In this document: piece by piece, positions 22,539 through 31,895 of the stretch
Layout of the letters: every line of letters begins with the position of its first letter
Position numbering within the stretch: the stretch's first letter is position 1
The notes under the pieces: generated by a model
Database searches by the model: none
The model's input: only the letters and a program-made list of their open reading frames with translations
Told to the model about the DNA's origin: nothing
Source of the DNA: Stemphylium vesicarium
Taxonomy: Eukaryota; Ascomycota; Dothideomycetes; Pleosporales; Pleosporaceae
Length of the DNA: 64,000 nt
Assembly (NCBI GenBank): GCA_004380135.1
Contig: QXCR01000054.1
Coordinates: forward strand, 1-64,000
Direction: 5' to 3'
Position numbers and translations under genes: made by a program

Positions 22539-24065
22539 ATGCACACTTCACTCCAGACATGGCTGGCACTATCCTCAGCAGCAGCCATAATACCCACCAC
22601 CACAGCCTTCTACCCATACCGCTACACCGCCGGTAGTAGCAATAGCGCATCCAACACCCCCCACTCCCTCCGCACACCGCGCGCTCCCTCGATAACGCTC
22701 CCCATCCGCCGCTTACCAAGCCGTCTTCGCCCCCGCCAAAACGTCTACAACATCGTCAACTCGGGCACCCCCAGCACTGCCAACAGCGTAGCGATAGATC
22801 AGGATGGGCAGGATCTAAGCTACATGGTCGCCGTAACCTTCGGCGACAGCACAGAGGAATACCACATGCTGCTCGACTCAGCCGCGAGCAACACATGGGT
22901 CATGAGCCAAACCTGCACGACCGAAGCGTGTAAAACACACACACTATTCGGCAAGAGCGATTCTACAACTCTGAAAACGGAGGATAAGCCTTTCACAGTC
23001 ACATACGGGACTGGCTCCTCCAGCGGCACACTGGCTACCGACATGCTACATCTGGGCGACCTCTCGCCCACGCTTACCTTTGGTCTCGCGACGAACGTGT
23101 CCGACGAATTCCGCGCGTATCCCATGGACGGGATATTAGGTATTGGCCGCGGATCCGGGACCGAGGGCTCGCTGTCTGCGCCGCAGATCATGGACGTGCT
23201 ATCGGACAACAAGCTTATCGGCGCGAAAATGTACGGGATACATCTCAGCCGCGGGGACGACGGCGATGGCGAGTTGAACTTGGGCGAGGTTAACAAAGAG
23301 AGGTTCGACGGCGATTTGAACTATGTCGATTGTGTGGAAAATGAGACTGGGTTCTGGGAGGTACCCGTGCAAGAAGCGAGGGTCGATGGTGAGAAGGCTG
23401 TTGCTGCTCCTGCGGATCGCACGGCGATTATGGATACGGGGACGTCGTTTATCCTCATGCCCGAGCCCGATGCGCGGGCTATCCACGAGAAGGTGGAGGG
23501 TTACGTGCAGAATGAAGAGACGTTTTTCGTGCCGTGTGATACGGCTGCTATAGTACAGTTTGTGCTCAACGACCACGCGTACAATATCTCGACAAAGGAT
23601 TGGGTCGGCGATGAGCAGGATGGCAGTGGCCTTTGTCGCAGCAATATCGTGGGGCGCCAGACGTTTGCCGACAATCAGTGGTTGGTCGGTGATGTGTTTT
23701 TGAAGAATGTGTATTCTGTGTTTGACTTTGAGGGGTCGAGGGTGGGGTTTGGGGTGCTTGGGGGTGAAGAGGAGGGGGATGGGGGTGTGGGTTCCACGGG
23801 TACGTTTTCAGTCTCGACTTCTGATGTTGTGCGGGATACGACGATCGAAACGACGGTTACTGACTCGACGATTGTAGCTTCTTCATCTCCTTCCGCATCT
23901 GCGTCCGCGTCGCTGACTCCAGAGACGACCACGGGTAGTACGCCCGCCGCAACGAGTACACCCGGAAACGTGGCTGAAGACCAACAAGGCCGTGGCGCAA
24001 CTCCAAGCTCATCATCTGCACTCGCGTTGGTAGTTGCACTTGGAGCGATTTCTCTGTTCATATAG
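22539..24065 (+). CDS. Secreted, GPI-anchored aspartyl protease (yapsin/ctsD-like) with altered first catalytic motif
   Basis: Intronless, 508 residues. A signal peptide covers about residues 1-23 (TWLALSSAAAII), followed by a basic propeptide ending near LRPRQNV, a likely Kex2-type site. The A1 fold shows the flap tyrosine (TVTYGTGSSSGTLATD), MDGILGIGRG, and the second catalytic motif IMDTGTSF at D299. The first motif is LLDSAASNTW at D113, so it reads DSA instead of DTG. Cysteines pair as CTTEAC and C334/C370-type positions. The C-terminus is a Ser/Thr-rich stalk and a hydrophobic tail (ALALVVALGAISLFI) with no charged end, a GPI-attachment signal. Such proteases process or shed cell wall proteins. 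Activity is inferred; the aspartates are both present. Confidence 0.9.
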   Translation: MHTSLQTWLALSSAAAIIPTTTAFYPYRYTAGSSNSASNTPHSLRTPRAPSITLPIRRLPSRLRPRQNVYNIVNSGTPSTANSVAIDQDGQDLSYMVAVTFGDSTEEYHMLLDSAASNTWVMSQTCTTEACKTHTLFGKSDSTTLKTEDKPFTVTYGTGSSSGTLATDMLHLGDLSPTLTFGLATNVSDEFRAYPMDGILGIGRGSGTEGSLSAPQIMDVLSDNKLIGAKMYGIHLSRGDDGDGELNLGEVNKERFDGDLNYVDCVENETGFWEVPVQEARVDGEKAVAAPADRTAIMDTGTSFILMPEPDARAIHEKVEGYVQNEETFFVPCDTAAIVQFVLNDHAYNISTKDWVGDEQDGSGLCRSNIVGRQTFADNQWLVGDVFLKNVYSVFDFEGSRVGFGVLGGEEEGDGGVGSTGTFSVSTSDVVRDTTIETTVTDSTIVASSSPSASASASLTPETTTGSTPAATSTPGNVAEDQQGRGATPSSSSALALVVALGAISLFI

Positions 24066-25533
24066 TTTTTCTGGTGTGCTTTTGTATCCTTGGCAAGGCG
24101 TTTTTTAAATCACGGAATTAAACGCCTCTGGTATTATGAGCATGTGGGATTCAATTTATCGCATGGCGAAAACAGATGGCATAAAAGCAGGGGAAAAGGG
24201 ATGCAAGTATGCATACGAGCAATGATGTAGAGCTTGAACACACGTGTGTAACTGAACTACACTACGAGCCCAAGACACCTGTACATCATCATCACTAAAT
24301 ACAACACATCTTGTGTAAATACAAAAAAAAACGTTCATCTGCACAAACATACACATTTTACCATCTGCTTCTCTATCGTTCCCCACATCTCAAAAGCCAA
24401 AATCGTGAACAGAAACGAGACTAGGGCGCACTGCAACTAAGAGTACGAGAAGTACGACAAGGCAAAAGCAAAGAGTCACGCCTTTCGGCTACCAAATTCC
24501 GAAGAACAGGTGCCGTGGCGCCCCACGTTTGCCTCTTTCCCTCTTCCAGCTTCGTTTGATGGTTCTGTTTCGGTTGTCGGGGCCTGTCGGTTGGCGGCGC
24601 GGGTGGGCGGTAAGTGGAGAGCGAGAACAGACGGAATACGAAGGGAGTGGAGAATTTTTAGGAAAGCTGCGGTACGTGTTCTCGGGTGTGGGATTTGTAG
24701 TGTTCTGTAGCTTAGGTTGAGCTTGTTTTGTTTAAGAGGGGGGTTCAGATTGCTATAACTATGTTGTCGTCTTTTCTTGCTGATTAGATTGATGTGCTAA
24801 TACATTAAACAACGTGCAATCAAGTGGATTCTGTGGAGACGCGGTAAGACGTGTAAGACGGGGAGTCTGAATTAACGAGTCAGTACAGTACACATGTCGC
24901 AGGCACAAGGACTCCTTCAAAAGCCATCTAAACAGATAGATGCACGGATAAGAGTGTATTCTATCGTCTAGGCCGTGCTTGCTTATCCCACAACTTACTT
25001 GGCTGCTGCAAGATAAGGCTTAGATAAAGCGGAGTAAAAAGCGGAGCAAAGACGAAAGAATGAGGCGTGTTTCAGGAAAAGGAGGAAAGGAAGCGTCGTT
25101 GCGCGCATACGCAACTGTGCCTCTTTTTAATCTCACGTGTTATTGTACTAGGGCTCCACAATCATAGCTTTTCCGCTTGTACATGTGCATAATATTGCCG
25201 ATGCACTACGGTTCACGGTGGTCATGGTTGTCGCTTTTGGGATTATAGAGGTCGTTCACATATTCATGTCACATGTAGTTGAAGTATAAAAGACAAAACC
25301 ATCAATGCTCAGCGATTGGTATGGAGCGTTTTTACAAGGGAAAAAGGCTGCCTGTGAGACGCACGCGGTAGATGGAGCAAAACACGCACCCGATTATTAG
25401 AAAGATCCTACCATTTGCTCAATCTCGATCCACACGCTCTGAGAAGATAAGCCCATCATGAACTACCCCAAGATGATGTACGGTCCAAACACACAAAAGA
25501 TCCAGCACAGTAACGCCTCGTATAGTGTGCCAT

Positions 25534-25567
<34 letters not shown>

Positions 25568-25744
25568 TGGGCTGTTAGCAGTCCGGAGAGCCGACTCGTC
25601 TGCTACCTCACTGGCCATTCACTTGTTGCCCCCCTTCTCGGATAGACGACCACTATTACACACCCATAGCCGCCAGTGTTGTTCTTGTCCAGGCTCAACA
25701 TGGGGCTTCTTTGCGGCGGGATTCCACCTAGGACGATGCCGCGC
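24066..25744. other. Convergent gene-free stretch
   Basis: 1.7 kb between the protease and RHO1 3' ends. It includes the (GA)13 tract at 25534-25559 and A-rich runs (24325-24333), presumably 3' UTR of RHO1 on the minus strand. No coding potential is seen. Confidence 0.4.
25534..25567. repeat. (GA)n microsatellite
   Basis: Thirteen GA units at 25534-25559, then an interrupted GAGAGA. It lies about 180 nt beyond the RHO1 stop codon, so it is probably in the 3' UTR of that gene, read as CT in the transcript. Confidence 0.85.
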
Positions 25745-26654
25745 TTACAAGATCAAGCACTTCTTCTTGCTCTTCTCTTTCCGGGTCAACAGAGCAGCGC
25801 GGGTGGCGTGCTCGAATACTTCTCGGACGCCCTCGTTTGTCTTGGCTGAGCACTCAAGGTACTTCTGGGCACCAATCTTCTTGCGCACATCCTCGGCCTG
25901 GGACGGAGTTAGTCATGATGGGGGTGTCAATGGGTTTGGTGGCAACTGACCTGCTCGGGTGTCACGGGCTTCTGCGAGGTCTTGTGTAGCTCCTCAATCG
26001 TCTTCTGGTCGAAGCGCAAGTCCTTCTTGCATCCAACGAGGATGATGGGAAGGCCCTGGCAAAAGTGCAGCACCTCGGAGATCCACTATGTTCTTTGTCA
26101 GTGGCTAGTTGATGTCCGCGTGACGCATTTCTCATACCTTCTCCTGGACGTTGTCGAGCGAATCGGGCGAGTCGACGGCGAAGCAGATGAGGATAACGTG
26201 CGAGTCGGGGTAGGAGAGCGGGCGGAGACGGTCGTAATCTTCCTGGCCTGCGGTATCCCAGAGGGCCAGCTCTACGTGCTTGCCATCCACCTCAACGTCG
26301 GCGACATAGTTTTCGAAAACTGTGGGGACGTAGACCTGGAGTGGCAGTCAGTAGATGCATCAAGCAGAGGCATGGTAGATGGATGGCCGGTGCTGCTATG
26401 CGGATGCCGACAAGACAAGCAGCTAGGCTGACGCGGCTCAGGGACGCAGGCTGGGTGCGCGCTTGGAACTGACCTCGGGGAAGGTGCCCTTGGAGAAGAC
26501 ACTATGGATAGAGACGTTAGCAGCTATAGAGCAACAGTGCAGCAGCTTCGGCGATGGGCGATGGGCGTCGATGGTTCGGGACGTACATGAGCAGACAGGT
26601 CTTTCCACAGGCGCCGTCACCGACAATAACGAGCTTTCGTCGAATCTCGGCCAT
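25745..26654 (-). CDS. RHO1: Rho1 GTPase (cell wall integrity)
   Basis: Five minus-strand exons, 26587-26654, 26474-26501, 26138-26335, 25951-26085 and 25745-25897, give 193 residues. The P loop is GDGACGKT (residues 12-19), the switch I region runs VFSKGTFPEVYVPTVFENYV, and switch II has WDTAGQEDYDRL. The NKxD-type position is GCKKDLR (TKxD in Rho), and SAKTNEGV follows. The C-terminus has a polybasic stretch KEKSKKK and the prenylation box CLIL, whose final Leu favours geranylgeranylation. In fungi Rho1 activates beta-1,3-glucan synthase and Pkc1. The second exon is only 28 nt. The model was checked codon by codon for phase and matches the conserved length. Confidence 0.96.
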
Positions 26655-27197
26655 GGTGATGTGCGTGGAAGGGATTTATGGGGTCGTTGGGGTGGGTGGA
26701 GAATCTGGGTGCAAAGAGGTGAGTATTTGGATGGAGGACTGGCGGTGATTGAAGTTGGAGAACAGCGGCTTCAGGGTGTGTTATGGCTAGGCACCATGGC
26801 CGCAACGGGGGTCGTGCTGCAACGACTGCGGCTGAGTTGCTGCTTGCGCCACGCAGCCCTTTTGCGATTGCGGCCTAGCTCGCCGGGGGGAGAATAACTT
26901 TGATCGTACCTGGATAGCTGGTCGACACTTGCAAATACTGTGGCAGTCTGGCTGGCGCAGGATGTCGTCGATTGTAGTGTGGCCGAGAGGAGAGGAGAGG
27001 GCGCGATTAGCTATCTGCTTCAAGCCGCCTTGCTACTAACCCACACGGTAAACACCCCATGCACACCTGGGCACGCCCCCGGGGCCCGTCACATGGCAGC
27101 TACCTGCTCCCTCGATTCAACATGTCCGACGTGGATTGATTCACACGCCAATAGCACTCTATGAGCCTCTATCCCTCTAGCTGCATCGCCCGTTGAA

Positions 27198-27254
<57 letters not shown>

Positions 27255-28122
27255 ACCACTACCACTACCATTACCACTGCTCTACTCTACCCCCCCTGCT
27301 GCTCAACACTCGTCATGGCAACGAACAGGCACCCCGGCAGCCTGGCTGTCTTGGTTGCAGCAAGGGTTTCAGCTTGGATGTGACAGCTCGTCTGCCCTCT
27401 TTTTGTCTCCCAGCGAACGGCCAAGCACAAGCGCGAACCGGGGCGTTTGGCGGCTACTCATGCATGTTGCTGCTCTAGGTTACCATCTAGACTCTATCAA
27501 CTTCATGTCCAAAGTTGATATTGCTGCGACGGGCACTGCAAGGGACGGATCGCGTACCGCATCTAACAAAGCCTAATTAATTGTTAGCCTGTGGTAAATC
27601 ATCCCATCTCATCTCACCGCCCACAGCCATCCAGGCGGTGACGTAGTACGGATCAACAAGTGTGCACCGTCTCACATCCCATCCGTCTTACACTGTGGGC
27701 CCGGAGATAGCAGCGGAAATACACGCCCTCTTCATCTGTTGACCATGTCCTATTTCGTCGCGCTTCGTCGACCTTCTGCGGTACACGTGAGTTGGCGAGG
27801 CCGGCTGCAGGGCAACCAAGTGGCGGGGCAGACTAGAAAGCTCCCGGTCAATGATCCAGTTCATCCATACCTAGGCAATAGCACTGACGCAGTTCGCGCC
27901 TCTGCCATCACAACCCACCCAACGTCTTTCACCACCCACGACCAAGTCCATTCTTTGGCTGCGTGCCTCTACATTAATTCTCTAGCCCCACTCCTTCACC
28001 GCGACACTGTTCGCAGCCTGCTCCACCCCCGGAAAGCTGCGCTCAACTCGGTCGGCTCTTGGTATCGCTGACGCTCGAATCCACCCACTGCCTAAAGGCA
28101 TCTGCCTTTCCATATCACAATC
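26655..28122. other. Divergent promoter between RHO1 and UFD2
   Basis: 1.47 kb between two divergent housekeeping genes. It contains the (GCT)18 tract, C/T-rich leaders and no gene I can support. The frames of 110-144 residues on the plus strand are low-complexity or run across RHO1 introns. Confidence 0.4.
27201..27254. repeat. (GCT)18 trinucleotide repeat
   Basis: Eighteen uninterrupted GCT/CTG units, 54 nt, followed by a shorter ACC/ACT-type imperfect run. It sits 547 nt upstream of RHO1 and about 870 nt upstream of UFD2, outside any frame I believe in. Confidence 0.95.
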
Positions 28123-31100
28123 ATGGTCGACCAAGAACCAGAACAACCTCCTCAGCAGAACCAGCCAGAGCAGCAAGACAGCGCCATGCCTGATGCTGCA
28201 CCACCACCAGCGCCTGCACCCGATGCCATGTCGGATGCTGACAAAGTGAGCTCTCCTGCTAGCCACCCGTCAAAAAGACCCGCTGACGACAATGTCTCTC
28301 AGATCCGTGCAAAGCGTCTTGCAAAGCTCGGTGGCCCTTCCACCCCAAGTGGACCCCCACGGCCGTCCTCGACCGCGCCCGAAGCTGCATCGTCTGGCAC
28401 TTCATCACCGAAGCCCAACGAATCGCAGCCATCCACGCCGAAACCACAGAGCCAGCCGACCCCCGCCGCAACCTTGAACCCCTTCTCACAGCTAGGCGTC
28501 AAGACCGATGAGCCTCCCAAAAAGCGCATCACCATCAAGCCTGCGCAATCGTCCAGCAATGGCGCCCCTCCACAGCCCGCCCAAAAGGTACAGGAAATGA
28601 GCATAGAGACGTGGGAGGACAGGACACTTGGCAACATCTTCCGGATAACGTTGGAGGAGAGTCATTCAAAGGATTCACATGGAAACAAGCTATACTACGT
28701 CGCCGGCGCAAAGAGCGATCTCGAGGATGAGGGCCGCCCGCTCCGCTTCACCACAGACTTGCTGGATTCTGTCATATTGGAAGCGGCCTCGAGCCAGGCA
28801 CATGGCACAGCATTGGAATATCTGCTGAGCTGTTGGAAGCGTGTAACCAAGGCCTTGAAGAGCCTGACCAACAAGACGGGACCGAGGTTTGAAGTTGTCA
28901 AGGAAGCTCGCCGGTTGTGCTTCAGCTACTGCATATTCGCCATCACCATGCCAGACATGTTCGGCGAGGAAGCACCCGCAGAAAACGCACTGGCAGATCG
29001 CCTCCTCCTCGGCCCTGAAGACGAGCGCGGCATTTGCTACGAGTTCCTCACCGAAGCGAGCCAGCGGATAGGCGAGGATGATACCGTCAGGGAAGCACTC
29101 GTAGGTGGTATGGAAGACGTAAGCCGACGTCTTGCCTCCGTTTCCATGAATGGCGACTACAGACAGCACATGTTGATTTTGCGGGTATTCGTTCGTTTCC
29201 CGCCTCTTGTCGCTGCCCTGGCCCAGTCGGAGACCTTCTTGCCCGCCAACATTGAGCCTCAAAATATCGAAATCCAAACTTTCCTGGGTCCCTTCTTCCG
29301 TCTCTCCCCCATGCAGCCTGAAGTGGCTATGAACTACTTCTCTGGATCATCGGCCATCGACAAGGGACTCATTGCGAACGCACAGCGCGCTGTTCGGATG
29401 ACTCTACAAACCCATCAAGAAGAGCTGCTGGACATTACCAACACCTTCATCAAGAACAAGGAGTCTCGTGAAAGGATGCTGGACTGGCTAGCACTGACAG
29501 TCAACAAGAACCACAAGAGGCGCGCCATGCAAGTGGATCGTAAGACGGTCTCTTCTGATGGCTTCATGGTCAATGTCACTGTCATTCTCGACCGCCTTTG
29601 CGAGCCTTTCATGGACGCCACATTTTCCAAGATCGACCGCATTGATATTGACTATCTGCGACGATCACCTCGCGTTGACATTCAAGACGAGACCAAGATC
29701 AATGCTGATCAAAAGACGTCGGATGATTTCTATAGTACTCAGGTGCCCGGCACCAACAACTTCATCAGCGAAGTCTTCTTCTTGACTGTGGCTGCCCATC
29801 ATTATGGTCTAGAAGCTGCGAACGCCAAGCTGAGCTCATTGCAAAAAGATGTCAAATGGCTCGAGAAAGAGCTGGCGAAGCTGGAGGTAGAACGCCCCAA
29901 GTACATGACTAGTCCGGCACAGCTTACTCTTTTCGACAATCATGTCAAGAAGGTCAAAGATCAAATCGAGCGCGGTAAGTGTAGCATCCTGGCCATCCAG
30001 GGTGTTTTGCTTGACGAGACTACACAAGCTCGGTCCATGCAACTGATGCGATATGTAATCGTTTGGCTGCTACGCCTTGCTAGGCCCGGAACCACCTTTC
30101 CTAAAACCGAGCTACAGTTGCCTCTCCCTGAAGAACAGGCTGTGCAGTTCAAGTGCCTCCCCGAATATTTTGTCGAAGACATTGTCGGCAACTTCAAGTT
30201 CATCACCCGCTACATGCCCCATATCATCACCACTACACAGTGTGAAGAGCTGGTCAAATTCTGCATCGGCTTCTTGCGGAGTTCGGAATACATCAAGAAT
30301 CCATACCTGAAGTCTGGACTGATCACCATTCTCTTCCACGGAGTATGGCCAGTGCCTGGTAGGCCCAAGGGCGTGCTTGGAGACACATTGTTCGCGCACG
30401 ACTTCGCCATGAAGCACCTGCTACACGCCATGATGAAGTTCTACATTGAATGCGAGAGCACAGGAACACATACACAGTTCTTCGACAAGTTTAATATACG
30501 CTACGAAATCTTCCAGGTCATTAAATGTATCTGGCCCAACCCCATCTATCGGGAGCATCTCGCGACAGAAGCGCGGGTCAACCTGGACTTCTTCGTCCAG
30601 TTCGTCAACTTGCTTCTCAACGATGTAACCTTTGTCTTGGACGAGTCGTTCGGTGCGTTCAAGGAGATTCACGATCTCTCAAGGGAGCTCAAGAATGCAC
30701 CAGCGGATCTGGATCAGACTGCGCGCCAAGAACAAGAAGAGAAGCTGTCATCTGCCCAAGGCAAAGCAAAGAGCTACATGCAGCTCACCAACGAGACTGT
30801 CGCCATGTTGAAGCTCTTCACCGAGACGCTTGCCGACTCCTTCACCAAGAAGGAAATCGTCGTCCGACTAGCGCACATGTTAGATTACAACCTGGAGGCT
30901 CTCGTCGGCCCCAAGAAGTCGCAACTCAAGGTCGAAAACCCAGAAGAATACGGCTGGAACCCGCGCAACATGCTCGCAGAAGTCACCGACGTGTACCTCA
31001 ACCTGCAAAGCAAACAGTCCTTCATCGACGCCGTCGCCACAGACGGCCGTTCCTACCGCGCAGAATACTGGGACGAAGCCTACAAGATTCTGCAGCGCTT

Positions 31101-31509
31101 CAAGCTGAAATCGCCCGAGCAAATGGAGCAATGGCAGAAAATGGCCGAGCACATTCGCGCAGCAAAGGACCAAGCTGACATGGTCGAAGCCGACCTTGGC
31201 GATATCCCTGAGAACTTTGAAGACCCGCTCATGGCTTCCCTCATGGAAGATCCAGTGACCTTGCCCAACAGCAAGCAGATTGTCGATCGAAGCACCATCC
31301 AATCTCATCTTCTTAGCGACCCGCACGATCCGTTTAATCGTATGCCGCTTAAAATTGAAGATGTCATTCCCAACGATGAACTGCGCGAGGAGATTCAGGC
31401 GTGGAAGCAAAATCGCCTTTCGCAGAAGATGGCTGAGCGCAATGCGGCTGCGGCTGCGGCTGCTGGTGGTGCTGGTGCGTCGACTGGGGATGCTATGGAT
31501 ACTTCGTAG
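28123..31509 (+). CDS. UFD2: UFD2, ubiquitin chain-elongation factor E4 with U-box
   Basis: Single exon, 1128 residues. The first 150 residues are Pro/Gln/Ser-rich and disordered, with a conserved start-like block (IRAKRLAKLGGPS). The Ufd2 core runs from about residue 150 (MSIETWEDRTLGNIF) to 1000, including RFPPLVAALAQSETFLP, the block LGPFFRLS, and MPHIITTTQCEELVKFCIGFLRS. The U-box is at about 1015-1090: EDPLMASLMEDPVTLPNSK, VDRSTIQSHLLSDPHDPFNRM. It lacks zinc ligands, as U-boxes do. Ufd2 extends ubiquitin chains on Cdc48-bound substrates. The length is near the yeast (961) and fungal (about 1,000-1,100) range. The tail ends in an Ala-rich run. It diverges from RHO1. Confidence 0.96.
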   Translation: MVDQEPEQPPQQNQPEQQDSAMPDAAPPPAPAPDAMSDADKVSSPASHPSKRPADDNVSQIRAKRLAKLGGPSTPSGPPRPSSTAPEAASSGTSSPKPNESQPSTPKPQSQPTPAATLNPFSQLGVKTDEPPKKRITIKPAQSSSNGAPPQPAQKVQEMSIETWEDRTLGNIFRITLEESHSKDSHGNKLYYVAGAKSDLEDEGRPLRFTTDLLDSVILEAASSQAHGTALEYLLSCWKRVTKALKSLTNKTGPRFEVVKEARRLCFSYCIFAITMPDMFGEEAPAENALADRLLLGPEDERGICYEFLTEASQRIGEDDTVREALVGGMEDVSRRLASVSMNGDYRQHMLILRVFVRFPPLVAALAQSETFLPANIEPQNIEIQTFLGPFFRLSPMQPEVAMNYFSGSSAIDKGLIANAQRAVRMTLQTHQEELLDITNTFIKNKESRERMLDWLALTVNKNHKRRAMQVDRKTVSSDGFMVNVTVILDRLCEPFMDATFSKIDRIDIDYLRRSPRVDIQDETKINADQKTSDDFYSTQVPGTNNFISEVFFLTVAAHHYGLEAANAKLSSLQKDVKWLEKELAKLEVERPKYMTSPAQLTLFDNHVKKVKDQIERGKCSILAIQGVLLDETTQARSMQLMRYVIVWLLRLARPGTTFPKTELQLPLPEEQAVQFKCLPEYFVEDIVGNFKFITRYMPHIITTTQCEELVKFCIGFLRSSEYIKNPYLKSGLITILFHGVWPVPGRPKGVLGDTLFAHDFAMKHLLHAMMKFYIECESTGTHTQFFDKFNIRYEIFQVIKCIWPNPIYREHLATEARVNLDFFVQFVNLLLNDVTFVLDESFGAFKEIHDLSRELKNAPADLDQTARQEQEEKLSSAQGKAKSYMQLTNETVAMLKLFTETLADSFTKKEIVVRLAHMLDYNLEALVGPKKSQLKVENPEEYGWNPRNMLAEVTDVYLNLQSKQSFIDAVATDGRSYRAEYWDEAYKILQRFKLKSPEQMEQWQKMAEHIRAAKDQADMVEADLGDIPENFEDPLMASLMEDPVTLPNSKQIVDRSTIQSHLLSDPHDPFNRMPLKIEDVIPNDELREEIQAWKQNRLSQKMAERNAAAAAAAGGAGASTGDAMDTS

Positions 31510-31895
31510 AGATTTTTCTTCACGGTACTTATGCAGTCAAGTAGAAATGAAGGCTCAGGGCCGTCGTGCAGTCTTTTCGAGGTGTTGGGGTGTCAGCATG
31601 CCTCATAGATGCTGGGGTGGGTGTGATGTGGTGGGATTGGGTACAATGATCGGATTGTGTAGCATCATCCACTCATATGAACATGGATGGATTCAAGCAT
31701 TGCGTCTGTATCCAGGAAGAGACGAGTATTAAAACCGCCTTACCCCCCAATTGCAAATGAATGAATCAAAAGAACCCTCTCACAATTTCAGTGACCTGGC
31801 GATGATTTACAATGTGAATTCCTTCAACTCTAATCTTCCTCTATCAAACCCTCACCATCCCCTCTATCATCCCATCTCAAGCACACACAGTCACC
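31510..31895. other. Convergent 3' region between UFD2 and CCZ1
   Basis: No gene is seen; short frames only. Confidence 0.35.

Noticed and set aside
27193..27576. Leu-rich plus-strand frame over the CTG repeat
   Set aside because: It is only the translation of the repeat plus an unremarkable downstream frame.
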